Of a stretch of 64,000 bases of DNA, positions 33,945-44,981 are shown piece by piece; within the stretch, counting starts at the first letter, position 1, and the number at the start of each line of letters is the position of its first letter. A model generated the notes under the pieces. That model worked only from the letters and a program-made list of their open reading frames with translations, ran no database searches and had not been told where the DNA came from. This DNA is from Notolepis coatsorum. Lineage: Eukaryota; Chordata; Actinopteri; Aulopiformes; Paralepididae. Both the position numbers and the translations under genes were made by a program. Where the stretch lies: the NCBI GenBank assembly GCA_963971535.1, contig OZ020589.1:74917811-74981810 (forward strand), written 5' to 3'.

Positions 33945-34262
33945 ATGGGTGGTAATCTGGACGTTGTAAACAGCGACTCCTACAGGTCGGTTGGGGACAC
34001 CTGCACAGCAGACAGAGGAAAATGGCGGGGGTAGTGTGAGCCTCCCACACGTTACACCTCGCCAATGAGAGTCCGCGCTGGCAGGTGAAAATATGTCACA
34101 GGCTGCCTCCTCGTGTATCGGAGGGGACACGTGATGCAAGGCTTCTATCCTCCCTACAACCGGCCAGTGGGGGACATACACGAGCAACGTTAAAGACAGG
34201 GGAGGGGAGAATTGGCACAGTGGAATTGGGATGGGAGAAAAATAGAAAAAGTGGATAAAAAA
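33945..34262 (+). mobile_element. SINE body (3' part) next to LINE end
   Basis: Matches the body of the SINE at 51987-52464 in reverse orientation: acagcgactcctacaggtcg, agcctcccacacgttac, ggatgggagaaaaatagaaa. It starts exactly where the LINE tail stops, so the LINE inserted into this SINE. It ends about 40 bases before the tdrd7 exon c donor. Confidence 0.7.
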
Positions 34263-34303
34263 GTGTTTTGCTATATGGTTCATTATCATCCATTTGCTTT
34301 TAC

Positions 34304-34415
34304 CTGCTAGTCTGACATTGATGGCCTGGAAGGGCTGAGTGAGGAAGTCCTGGTGAAGCTCCAAGAGCCAGATTTTGCTGGTCTCCTCAGCGAAGCCATC
34401 ATCTACAAAGTACAC
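34304..34415 (-). CDS. tdrd7: tdrd7 exon c (first Tudor module, C half)
   Basis: Acceptor gtgtaccag|G, donor CAG|gtaaaa; 112 nt, phase 0 in and 1 out. It encodes VYFVDDGFAEE..., LLELHQDFL and PFQAINVRLAG. The pattern V.FVD.G, then leucine-rich strand, then PFQAI..RLAG is the diagnostic second half of an extended Tudor domain. The usual cage tyrosine of a YVDYG-type motif is Asp here (FVDDG), so methyl-arginine binding by this module may be altered; that is inference. A SINE body ends about 40 bases from the donor. Confidence 0.9.
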
Positions 34416-34746
34416 CTGGTACACAGAGAGACAGAAGTACTCCTGTTACATACATGTTTCCAGCGTCCATATAGTACACCAGTGTTACCAGAATCATTAC
34501 ATTATTATCCCGATTCTGAGGCACTATATCCATGTACAGGTGATGAAACAAAACTATTAATAGATAGAATGAAAGGTAAGACAACACTGCCCCAACTATG
34601 TCATTCAAATCCTGGGGTCCACCATCACCAATACCCTCTGATGGGACTAAACAGCTCAGGCTTAAATCAAGACAGGAAACCTGAGGAAGCTCAACCAGAG
34701 ACACTCTGTAAGGAGTTGTCAGAGTACTCTGGGAGTTTTGAAATGA
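34416..34746. other. Unassigned intron sequence
   Basis: Nothing recognised between tdrd7 exon c and the L2 3' UTR: AT-rich, no splice-compatible conserved exon, no terminal repeats. The open frame here (plus strand 34353-34850) overlaps exon c antisense and lacks any domain. Confidence 0.4.
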
Positions 34747-36437
34747 GTCAAGTCAAGTCAAGAGTTTTATTTGTCACGGCATACGAGTATACAATGAAAT
34801 GCGGGTGGTCTTGCCCGCAACGATGTGCAATACAGTGGTACAACATATAATAGAATCAAATACAAAAAACATTGTGCAATAACAGGTAACAGGCAACATG
34901 GTGTGACATCTCGGCATTTGTACATAGTTATTTACAGAGTATATAGGACATGCTAGGTAGCTTTGGTAGTGCAATACACTGTTACTGTTGCTAATACTAG
35001 TTTAAAGTGGCCTTTCCTTTTGGCAATAAGTGTGGGTGTGTGCGGCATGAGTGTGTGCCCGCTCATGTTAAAGTGTCAAAGTGGCTGCTAGTGTGTGAGC
35101 GTGCACATCGTGCGTGTCGTGTGTGTGCTCATTAGGGCTGACCTTCGAAGCTTTTTTTGGCAATCGAAGCTTCGGGGCCGAGCTTCGATTTTAATTCGAA
35201 GCTTCGGGGGGATTTTTTTTTTTTTTTTTTTTTTTTTATTATATATCTTATGTTGTGGGACTTGTACAGCACTTTTGTAAACGTTGTTGTTTTAAAATGT
35301 GCTCTATAAATAAAGTGGGTTGGATTAATTAATTAAGTAGCCCCTTTCGTGACTGATGCATCCAACAAGGTTTCACTCGGCTGTGTGATTTAATTCAAGG
35401 TGGATCGCTGTTGTCGTTTGAACAACTTCAGATTTCATGGGAACTACCAATCCCCCAAATCAAGAATGTTTAAGATGAATGAAGTAAGATTTTGATTATT
35501 TGAAATATGGCCTGTGTAGACTAAACTATGCACAGAATTATGTCAGTCTACAAGGTCCGGATTCTACATGGTCCGGCAATGTAGACCTTGTAGACTCCAC
35601 TACAGACCAATTATCAGTGAATGTTCATGCATTTTTAAGAAGGGCAACTTCCACAAAAAAACAAAGAACTCACCAAAACATCTCAGTAGCACCTTATCTA
35701 AATGTTATATTTCATATATGGAGATTCATATTTATTTATGTATTGCATGCATTTCTAAATTTTATTTCCTATTTTGTTTATTCATCCCAGTATCTTTCTT
35801 TCTTATGTGTGGAATTCTACAAGGTGCGCGCACACACACACACACACACTTACACACACACACACACACACACTTACATTTAGTCATTTAGCTGACGCTT
35901 TTATCCAAAGCGACTTACAAGTTCTGTACGACAAGACAGCAAGAAGGGTACAACTCTATCAGCTGAGTAACAATGTTCATCAAAGTGTTGCGTGTTACAG
36001 TGTAGGTTAGTTTATTAGGACAAGTGCATGACAGTAAGGTTAGTCACGGTTAGATTTTTTTTTTTTTTTTTTTATCATTTCAGATAATGGTTGAAGAAGT
36101 GAGTCTTTAGTCGACGGCGAAAGATTGGACGGGATTCGGCTGTCCTAACTGGGATGGGTAGTTCACACACACAAATCGAAGTAAAAAAAAAATAAAAATT
36201 GAATTTTTTTTTGATTTTTTTTTAACTTCGATTTTTTTTTTAATGTTCAAAGCTTGTGCCATCGAATCGAACGTTCGAAGCTTCGAAGCATTTAAGACAG
36301 CCCTAGTGCTCATGTGTGCTTATGTGTGGATAGTTCAGTGTTCTGTGGTACTCAATGTTCATTGTTCAAGACTCTGATGGCCTGGGGGAAGAAGCTGAGC
36401 CTAAGCCTCTCTGTCCTAGTAGCTGGGGTTCGCATGA
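34747..36437 (-). mobile_element. L2 3' end on minus strand, split by a hAT
   Basis: The 3' UTR begins agtcaagtcaagagttttat and includes atgaaatgcgggtggtcttg, as in the copy at 16990. It is interrupted by the hAT 35133-36305 and resumes with gtgctcatgtgtgc and caagactctgatggcctggg up to about 36437, which is the end of coding plus UTR. Only the last few dozen codons are present. Confidence 0.75.
35133..36305. mobile_element. hAT family K (TAGGGCTG...CTTCGAAGC ends)
   Basis: Left TAGGGCTGACCTTCGAAGC, right reverse complement TAGGGCTGTCTTAAATGC; perfect duplication gtgctcat (35125-35132, 36306-36313). Inside: long T runs (35211-35237, 36057-36074), a CA microsatellite (35825-35877) and, directly after it, a SINE-type tail tagtcatttagctgacgctt. 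No transposase. Confidence 0.87.
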
Positions 36438-36481
36438 GATGGTAGCAACAACGAAACTACTTGCTACAAAAACATACATAC

Positions 36482-36717
36482 TCAAGAGTAGGGATGTGCA
36501 CAGACAACGAGTTTACCGGCTAACCATTCGTTTAAAATGAGCTGGATATACATAACGATTCAATTGGATATCATCTTCTAGGGCGGATGTGTAAACAAAT
36601 ACGTTTAAATGAAGTGAAAACACAAGGGTGCAATGAGCAAGTTCAACATGTGTTCAGCAGCTGGGTCACACCCTGTGCCCACTATTTCCTTTATCTGCCA
36701 TCTATGCATTAAGCAGT
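36482..36717. repeat. hAT terminal fragment and unassigned sequence
   Basis: TAGGGATGTGCACAGACAAC at 36488 has the form of a hAT left end, but no matching right end or target duplication is visible before the L2 fragment at 36718. No gene. Confidence 0.4.
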
Positions 36718-37100
36718 GTGTTGTCCACAGTGCTGGACAGGATTATCAAGGACACCAGCCACTCCAAACACAGACTGTTTCAGCTGCTGCCATCTGGCAG
36801 GAGGTACTGCAGCCTCAGGGCATGGACCTGCAGGCTTTTTCTACCAGGCAACCAGGCTTATGAACAATGGGTGCTTAAGGCCTGTTGCCAGTCTGTCTGC
36901 CCATTACACACACTTTCATAGATGTAACATTGTGCATACACAACCACATATATTATCCATGTTGGCATTGTATTGTATTTTTATTGCATTGAATTTGGTA
37001 GTACTATTTGCACCGTTTTCTTTTCTACTGTACTATTACTAATGGTATTTTAATAGTATTCCTATTGTTTTTATTTTCCATTGTTGCTGCAGGGTTGAGA
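36718..37100 (+). mobile_element. L2 C-terminal fragment, plus strand
   Basis: Reads RIIKDTSHSKHRLFQLLPSG then RRYCSLRAW in one frame and YEQWVLKACC after it, i.e. the very end of the L2 reverse-transcriptase ORF, followed by 3' UTR-like sequence to about 37100. It is oriented opposite to the neighbouring copy at 34747-36437. Confidence 0.7.
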
Positions 37101-37810
37101 AAAGCATGACACCGGAGCAAAAAGAAGGGCGGCAGAGATGTCCAATCTCTTTCCTAACCTCTATGGTGGATGAAACTGGACACAGGTTGAAATGTTTTAT
37201 TTAAATAAATTTCCATCATTGTCCATTCAAATTCATTTTAAAAACACATTCACTTCTTAGAGCCTCAGGAAATCAGCTCTCTGGCCCGTTTATAGAGCCA
37301 TATGAAATCCGTTTTATTATTTTCCAAATTCCATTGCATTTTTTCCCAAATTCCGTTTTAATATTTCAGAATTCTGTATTTAGCTTTTTATGCTAATTTT
37401 ACCATCAGAAATAGTGTCTAATAAGTGGGAATGAATAAATGTCCACAATTGAATAATATATAACAGTCCATTTAATGTTTTTAAGTGCTGCAACTCAAAA
37501 ACAGTTCAATTTTACACAATATTTTTCAAATATTGTGACAATAAAAATACACATTTCAAGTGTAAACAATAGATACAGCTAGCTACTACTGACATTATCA
37601 CAATGACAATGTTAGTAGCCTAGCTATATCTATTATATTGTGATGAAATATAGTAATGCATCATTTAGGCACCTTTAGTTTAGTTTATTTAGTTTATAAA
37701 GGACCGTGTGTAATGACAATCGTTTGCATTAAACAAATGGATGGGTGCACCAGATTTAGCTAGAAGCTATCATTTTCAACATGCTTCCTATCCAGGGCGC
37801 GTGTAGCTTT
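37101..37810. other. Unassigned AT-rich intron sequence
   Basis: No gene. Repeats of the type ttccaaattcc/ccaaattccgttttaat at 37318-37375 suggest an old element end (agagccatatgaaatccg), but no partner end was found. The remainder is AT-rich and unremarkable. Confidence 0.4.
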
Positions 37811-38535
37811 ATGCCAAGCAAGCAGTGCAAAAATTTACCGTAGTGGCGTGCAGTAATGCGCCTTTCATTTTCCGCCGCCCAGCGCCCAGGTCGCGCGGAA
37901 ATAGGCTGTCTATTGCCATTCTCTTTGACAAACTCTAACCTTAACCAGCTCCTTAACAGCGCCTAAACTTAACCGTTCTAACCTTAACCAACTCCGAAAC
38001 AATGCCTAACCTTAACCTTAACCATAACCATGCCTAACCTTAACCATAGAAATTATATTGCCATTCTCTTTGACAAACTCTAACCTTAACCAGCTCCTTA
38101 ACAGCGCCTAAACTTAACCGTTCTAACCTTAACCAACTCCGAAACAATGCCTAACCTTAACCGGCGAAAGAATACACGTTAAAAAAAAATCACGTTAAAA
38201 AATATTTTCGATGGGATTCGAACTCGCCAGTAAACGAGCCATAGGATCCACAGCCATGTGGCCTTGCCAATTGAGCTATTTCTAGGTACTGAATAAGGGG
38301 CGGTGACTTATATATATTGAGCTCCGCTCGTGTCGAACCAAGGCGGGATCTCATGCGCATGCGCGGGCACCTCGCGCGAGCACGCCGGCGCACGCACGCA
38401 CCTGAGCGAGCACGCCGCCGCCGGTGCACGCACGGTAGCATTTGTCTAAGCGGGGCCTGAAAAGAAGGGCGCTTTACCGCACTGGCGTGCGGTGACGAAT
38501 GCGGAAGCATTTTTGCACTGCTTGCTTGCTTGGCA
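37811..38535 (-). mobile_element. Inverted-repeat element with tRNA-like core
   Basis: Both ends read ATGCCAAGCAAGC(aagc)AGTGCAAAAAT inward (37811-37834; reverse complement of 38509-38535), an inverted repeat of over 20 bp. Two 141-bp-spaced direct repeats of a ctaaccttaacc-rich block lie at 37912 and 38053. On the minus strand 38290-38213 resembles a tRNA: A box TAGCTCAATTGG, B box GAGTTCGAATCCC, then a TTTTTT stretch like a Pol III terminator, but no good acceptor stem. Either a tRNA-derived non-autonomous element or a tRNA-derived SINE trapped between inverted repeats. Confidence 0.55.
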
Positions 38536-38554
38536 TTAAGGAAAACGCATCCAG

Positions 38555-38670
38555 GGCTCTACGCTAACCTTTTTCCCAAGGTGCTCCTAAATGAAAAAAA
38601 TTAGGAGCACACAAAGAAATGTAGGACCACAAAAATATTTAGGAGCACAGTGAAAATATTTCAAGTAACA
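38555..38670. repeat. hAT-like terminal fragment (CAGGGCTCTACGC)
   Basis: CAGGGCTCTACGCTAACC followed by repeated aggagcacac-type motifs; a diverged relative of the blocks at 2609 and 61481. No right end was found. Confidence 0.45.
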
Positions 38671-38823
38671 GTTTATTTTCAATTTTTTTAATAAATTTAT
38701 ATTTGTACTGTGCGTGCGTGTGCAAACGGGACACGCATCTGTGCAATAGGACATACCACCAAAGTCACTGGCCCACTGTGTGCATGTGTGTATCTGCGTG
38801 TGCAAACGCCAATGGCGGATTAA

Positions 38824-39743
38824 GCCGTCATTCCTCGCCATGCTTAATCTGCCAATGACTGATTACGCCGTCATCGAGATCAATATTTCAAATTTCTGTC
38901 ATGGTATTCATATTTCACCGACGGATCCTTGACGGGTGCTGTGGATCTCCACTCAACTCTCCAACGGTTCAATATCGCCACCTGGCGGCCGATCGGCCAA
39001 ACTGGAAGTGGGGAAGTGGGGCCGGAAGTGCTTGGTGTCCCCCCCTATTCCGTCCGCCACTCGCTATCGCTCCCGGGGCTCCATCTTGACACACTGGATA
39101 ATCGATCGGTTGCCATAACTCAATAAACAATGTTATTTGGACGTATATTGTATTATACAACCCGGAAATGGTTCATCTCTAGATCAACATCCCATAATAG
39201 CGATCTTTTTGCTCCACGCTGATCACCCAACGGTGATGGCAGCTGCGGTGAGTGTCAGCGTTTTTGATTATTATTAACCATACAAACTGCTCTAATCTAT
39301 ATATCACCCATACAACATGAATCATTTAACGTCGGTCATTGCATTATAAACGACCCCCCCCCCCCCCCAGTCACCAGCAAATGATTAGTCATGACGTTTA
39401 GGACCTTGTACAATTGAAATTTTTTATCTGACGTCAATAGCTATCAAACTGCATTTGATGATCTAATATATGCATAAATGGCTATATCTCACGTTCTATG
39501 AAATACAGCAGAAAACGATAAAAACATATTTATACTCTGGGCGGTATTTTAGTATGAATGAAAAAGTAAAACCTTCCTACATCCTGAACGATAGCTAATC
39601 GATGTTGAATGGGCCATAGTAATGTCAATTTAGCAATACAATTTAAAAAGTTATAGCCCTGCAAAGTAGATGAACATCTCCATAGACAAATAAAGCTGGC
39701 AGAGAATGGATTAGGACGAATCAAAGTGGTGGCGGAGAATGGG
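38824..39743. mobile_element. TTAA-target element, poly-C family, copy 3
   Basis: TTAA at both borders (38820-38823, 39744-39747); ends GCCGTCATTCCTCGCC and reverse-complement CCCATTCTCCGCCACC are imperfect inverted repeats. It shares with the other copies the cgccacctggcggcc box (38968-38985), a cytosine tract (39352-39369) and the ctatggcccattcaaca-type box near 39608. Non-coding. Confidence 0.65.
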
Positions 39744-39828
39744 TTAATCACTTAATAGTTCAAATGTCTTACTGTGGCAGGCAACATGAATGACCACAAG
39801 GTGGCGCGATACAACGTAAGGAGGACAG

Positions 39829-41119
39829 TAGGGGTGGACGGTATAAACGGTATTAATTTGCTCTACGGTATGGATTTTGACTATACCGTTTAACCGGTAG
39901 AGCAGCTCTAAAATAGCAATGACGTCATGTAACCACAGCGCGACTATTTCAATCGCATTTGCCCCTAAAAATACCGTACTTTTCAGACTAAGCCGCGGCT
40001 TTCCCCCCCATTTTTCGACCCTGCGGCTTATATAACGGTGCGGCTTATATGTGACTCAACGTGACCAAACCCGAAAATGTAAAAATCAAAATATAGCTTT
40101 TTTGACTGCATTGAAATGTTATTTATCTGTTCCCTTATTTGCTAAACTTAATACAACTTGTAAATGAGTTCATTCTTGTTATTTGTCCGACAGTATTGTG
40201 TCCCAATGCTAATTACATATGGTAATTAAACATTAAAAAACACCTGCAGCTTATAGTCCAGTGCGGCTTATATATGTACACATCATTCAATTTAGCTGCT
40301 GCGGCTTATATTCAGGTGCGGCTTATAGTCCGAAAAGTACGGTAGATAGAATTAGTCATAGATAATAGATATGTGCAAACTGGAAAAAGTTATTTAGGAG
40401 GCTTCGCGCAGTGGGCGTGTCAACACGCAATTGTCATTTCATAATAAACACATATCACCGCGGCGCACAGCAAGTTTCAATTTCAGTTCCTGGCATTTTT
40501 AACCAGTGGAGAAAGGTAAGATATTTCCCTATCGTTTTTCTTATATGAATTATTCTACGTTAATAAAACATACCTGGTGATCAACTACAGCTTGCTGTAA
40601 ACATTACGATATGTGTGTAGTGTTATGATAACAACGGCAGCAGCGGGAGCCGGGAGGACGGCGTGCAGCAGTGGATTTGCGAATAGCATGCAGCTGCAGA
40701 GCCGCAGAGCCAGTGGCTCTTTCAGGTCTGGTCACAGGCCCGTCAAACAGCGCCCCCCCACCCAACGGCTGAATTGCCAATGGCTGAAATGAATGACCTG
40801 AAAGAGCCCCTGGCTCTGCGGCTCTGCAGCTACATATGCTTCTAGCAAAATCCAGCCCCGCTGTTTGCAATGGGAGCAGGAGTCTCGACTCGGGACTTAT
40901 TTTATATGGAATATAATGACTTTATACGCAAAAATAGCCTAGTTTTAAGTTAAAATATTATAAATCTACATGCCTTGAGGATGTCATTCTTTATATAGCC
41001 TGCCTATCAGGCAAAAAAAATTATTCTAACAGAAACACTGATACCGTGATATATACCGTTACCGTCTATGCTTCAAATTATACCGTGATATAAATTTTAG
41101 ACCATACCGTCCACCCCTA
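39829..41119. mobile_element. hAT family J copy 2, inverted relative to copy 1
   Basis: Left TAGGGGTGGACGGTATAAAC, right reverse complement TAGGGGTGGACGGTATGGTC; perfect duplication gaggacag (39821-39828, 41120-41127). It carries the TA-target insert 39974-40342 and a segment (40440-40880) absent from copy 1, with a 40-bp-arm inverted repeat around gagccgcagagccagtggct (40688-40832). No transposase domain seen. Confidence 0.9.
39974..40342. mobile_element. TA-target inverted-repeat element, copy 2
   Basis: Ends CCGTACTTTTCAGACTA and reverse-complement CCGTACTTTTCGGACTATAA between TA dinucleotides (39972-39973, 40343-40344). The sister hAT at 33061-33087 has aaaaaTAgatagaatt without insert (read on the minus strand), proving the insertion boundaries. 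The interior repeats gtgcggcttatat as in copy 1 but is 135 bp shorter. Confidence 0.8.
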
Positions 41120-41159
41120 GAGGACAGTAATAGAGGCAAAACGGCGCTACAGGGATAAA

Positions 41160-43211
41160 ATGTAACTCCAGTTTGAACAGGCTGACTCCAGAGCTATGTG
41201 GCAGGGGCTCAAAACGATGACAGACTACAAAGGCACCTCCCTCAAACTGAACAGTGACATCTCCTTAGCAAATGACCTCAATACCTTCTATGCGAGGTTT
41301 GATGCTGGTAATAACAACACCAGCCCACAAGCCACGGTAATTGGGGGGGGGTCTGCTGCTGATGGAGACTCAGTGTTCAGGGTAACTGAGCATGAGGTGA
41401 GGCGGACCTTTAAAAAAGTGAATATCAGGAAGGCAGCAGGACCGGACGAAGTCTGTGCCGACCAACTGGCCCCGGTATTCACTGACATATTTAACCTGTC
41501 CTTAGAACAGGCCGTCATCCCCACCTGCCTGAAGAAGTCCACTATTATCCCTGTACCCAAAAAATCCAAGCCTGCTTGCCTCAACGACTACCGCCCTGTA
41601 GCTCTCACCTCCATAGCCATGAAGTGCTTTGAGAAGCTAGTAAAGGGCTACATCTGCTCCTCCCTCCCCATCAACCTGGACCCCCTGCAATTTGCATACC
41701 GCCCCAACAGGTCCACGGAGGACGCCATAGCCCATGTGCTGCACACAGCAGCATCAGACCTGGACAAGAGGAAGGGGAACTATGTGAGAATGCTATTCAT
41801 CGACTACAGCTCGGCATTCAATACCATAGTCCCCTCCAAACTCATAGCCAAGCTCAGGGACCTGGGCTTGAACTATGACCTCTGCCAGTGGGTCTTGGAC
41901 TTCCTGACGGGCAGACCCCAGGTGGTGAGAGCAGGCAACTGCACCTCCTCATCCATCACCCTCAACATAGGGGCCCCCCAGGGCTGTGTTCTGAGTCCCC
42001 TCCTCTACTCCCTGTACACACACGACTGTGTGGCTCAGCGGAGTAGCAACACAATCATCAAATTGGCTGACGACACAGTAGTGGTGGGCCTGATCTCTGC
42101 AAACGACGAGAGGGCCTACCTGGAAGAGGTCAAGGTCCTGGCGGGATGGTGCCAGGAAAACAGCCTCTCCCTGAACGTCAGCAAAACAAAGGAGATGATT
42201 GTGGACTTCAGGAGGTCGGGGGTCAAGGACTACAGCCCCCTCAGCATCGACGGGGCACCGGTTGAGAGAGTGAACAGCTTTAAGTACCTCAGAGCCCACA
42301 TATCCGAGGACTTGACATGGACCACACACATTGACAGTGTTGTGAAGAAGGCACGACAACGCCTCTACTTCCTCAGGCGCCTAAGGAAGTTCCAAGTCAG
42401 TCAGAAGATCCTTAAGAACTTCTACTCATGTACAATAGAGAGCATCCTGACTGGCAACATCACCTCCTGGTTTGGGAATAGCACTGCACAAGACCGAAGC
42501 AGACTACAAAGAGTGACACGTTCAGCCGAATGCACAATTGGAGGGGGGCTCCCCACCCTCCAGAACATTTACAACAAGCGGTGCAGGCCAGGGGCAAGGC
42601 TAAGAGAATCATTAAGGACTCCAGCCACCCGAACAACTGCCTCTTTGAACTGCTACGGTCAGGCAAGCGATACCGGAGTCTCAAGGCGAGCACAGAAAGA
42701 CTCAGAAGAAGCTTCTATCCCCAGGCCATCAGGCTGCTCAACGAACAATGAAAGCTCAACGAACAATGAACACTACACAACAACCATCAAACGCACATAG
42801 CACACACATCCACACGCACACACTCACTTTAAACAAACGCACTGTAGCACCCACTCCCCACACTTTATATTTATTGATAAAGGATTTGCACTACAACTCG
42901 TACACCTTACTGTAAATCGTACCTAAATTGTACCTCATCCCATTTCTGCTTTGCACTATATAGTATTGTATATTAGTACACTGCATAGTATATTGTATAT
43001 TATATGGTAACTCAGTTACGTCTATTCTGCATCGAACATTGTACATATGTCTATACTGAACATTGTGACCTCATTTTCTACTTCTACATGCTATACTATG
43101 TTATTTGATACTTATCTTGTCTAGCACAGTCTCTGGAGCGTAACAGTAAGAAGCATTTTGTATAAAAGTATTCTGTACTTCTGTATGACAACTATTAAAG
43201 AAACTTGAAAC
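41160..43211 (+). mobile_element. L2-type LINE, nearly intact RT ORF
   Basis: A 5'-truncated L2-clade retrotransposon. The ORF 41196-42800 (534 codons) contains RT motifs in order: [92 protein letters not shown], the catalytic LADDTVV, and KTKEMIVDFRR. A frameshift near 42600 moves the true C-terminus (KRIIKDSSHPNNCLFELLRS ... stop 42751) to another frame. No endonuclease domain is present. The 3' end is near 43211 (ctattaaagaaacttgaaac). It is the best-preserved coding sequence in the window but dead because of truncation and the frameshift. Confidence 0.9.
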
Positions 43212-43514
43212 TTTGGCAAAGTTGTAGCCAACAACTAGGCATAATAAAAAAGGCAGTGACATTGAACTACTGCTACAGAAGTAACAGTCACTTAACTTTA
43301 GCCCCTTTTATGCATACAATGCTTATGTTTTGGCTGTGTTGCTCTTCTAGAAAAATAATCCTTTCAGGGTTGCCTATTGAAATACTGTACACCTCCAGTA
43401 CAGAAACATTGTTTATGAGTTTGCGTGTCAGGTAGACCATTGATTGACAGTCGAGTCTGCCAATTACATCACACCGCTTGCACTCCGACCGTCCGGCGCT
43501 GCAGCTGGACCCTT
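43212..43514. other. Unassigned sequence after the L2
   Basis: No gene or complete element. The only recognisable parts are the short ccggcgctgcagctggaccc (43493) shared with hAT family F and J interiors and a few gctaacg-type motifs. Confidence 0.35.
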
Positions 43515-44105
43515 TAGCCCATCTCTGCTGTTGATAACGCTACCCAAGTTATTATACACACAGATACACAGTGGGCCAGTGACTTTGGTGTAGGGGTGTA
43601 ACAATAGGAAATTGTTACAAGGGGAAAATTCAACTGCATCGATTTGAAAATGTTAGAATAGATTATCGCAATTTTAATGTGTACACGTTATGTTATTGTC
43701 ATGTCCGTTACAGCCAACACACCGACATACGCTACTGCATCAACGTTATGATTAACAAAGAAAGGCATTCGTTTAGTTGCATTAACGTTATATTACTATT
43801 GCTATCGATAAATCTAGGTGTTCTAAAATCTATTGCTATTGGTAAGAGAGAGACTATAATAAGTTAGTGTCTCGGAAAACGCAATGGCGGAGTTTCAGGA
43901 AGTAAACAAGCAAAATGAGAGCTTCCGATTGATCATTTGCTTTATTTCCCATGAAACCTAACCTCGTTCCCAGCTTTATCTCGAGAGATAAAGCCTGGTA
44001 AAGCACTACGGCCGAAAGTGGGAATCAGGTAGGAAGTCCCGCCCCTGAAATCACAACACGGTGCTCATGAAAATGTATCCCCCCCAGAAACAACCTTGTT
44101 ATCAC

Positions 44106-44752
44106 TAGGGATGGGTACCGAATTCGGTACTTTTGAGGTACCGAACCGAAACACGTCGGTACTACCGAGTATCGAATCAAGTGAGAAACCAAAAAATAAA
44201 TAAAAAATAAAAAAATAAATCTTTTATTAATTTTTTTTTTTTACTTTTTTCTTTTCATGTCAACGTTCACACGCACAATATATGCTTACCTAGGATTTGA
44301 CTTGATTCAACAACAAAGCAGTCGGAGCAATGACAAGCCGAAAACTGTCGAAATTGTAGTTATTTGAAGTTTGGATTTTTTTTTGCGACTTGATTGATTG
44401 ATTGATTGATTGAAAACTTTATTAACAGATTGCAGAATGGGTACAATACAGTACAGCTCAATACACACAATTGTTAAGGGGATGCAGACCAGAGAAAGAC
44501 TTTCGTCTTGTTTACATCAGGGTCCCCCATTTTCAATTCATCAGGACATATATGACATACATGACATACAGATAGTCAGTACTGCTACATCTATACATTT
44601 ATGACATACCAGATTTGCAAATACAGTACTGAGGACTGAGGTAGGTCAATTTAATTTCTTGAGACTAAAGTACAGAAAAAAGGTACCGTTGGGTACCGGT
44701 ATCGATTCACAGGTACCGGTACCGGTTCAAATGTGAAAGGTACCCATCCCTA
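44106..44752. mobile_element. hAT element (TAGGGATGGGTACCG ends)
   Basis: Left TAGGGATGGGTACCGAATTC, right reverse complement TAGGGATGGGTACCTTTCAC; duplication gttatcac/gttatcgc (44098-44105, 44753-44760; 7/8). It encloses a LINE family C 3' end (44390-44545, minus strand) with a (gatt)n tail. Non-coding. Confidence 0.82.
44390..44545 (-). mobile_element. LINE family C 3'-end fragment with (gatt)n tail
   Basis: Tail gattgattgattgattg, then actttattaacagattgcag and agggtcccccattttcaatt; matches the 3' UTR at 10440-10560 in reverse complement. It is severely 5'-truncated. Confidence 0.72.
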
Positions 44753-44981
44753 GTTATCGCCTCCCTCGACAGGCTGACAGACCTGCTTGTTGTTTGTTTC
44801 ACTGGGGACTATAAACGGATCAGGGGGTGCCCGGAAACCGGAAAGCCTGTAGCCGGTATTTCTGTATTTCCGATTCTGTCATCAGCAGTTCGCACACCGT
44901 GCGCGTAATTGATTTTTGAGGTTCGCACACACATATTTTTAGGGGCATATGCGAGCAATATGGTCGCACTGTAGAGCCCTG

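Noticed and set aside
33855-34424. Minus-strand 189-codon ORF as one protein
   Set aside because: Only the first 37 codons plus one base (34415-34304) are tdrd7 exon c; the rest reads through intron and SINE body.
35825-35877. CA-rich stretch as a regulatory Z-DNA site
   Set aside because: Ordinary microsatellite inside a hAT; no evidence of function.
37912-38161. Interstitial telomere or CRISPR-like array
   Set aside because: taaccttaacc units are irregular and the 141-bp direct repeat occurs only twice; CRISPR is not expected in a fish genome and there are no regular spacers.
38213-38290. Functional tRNA gene on the minus strand
   Set aside because: The boxes are good, but no acceptor stem pairing is visible and it is embedded in a repeat element.
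41196-42800. Active L2 reverse transcriptase
   Set aside because: No endonuclease domain (5'-truncated) and a frameshift near 42600 separates the true C-terminus.
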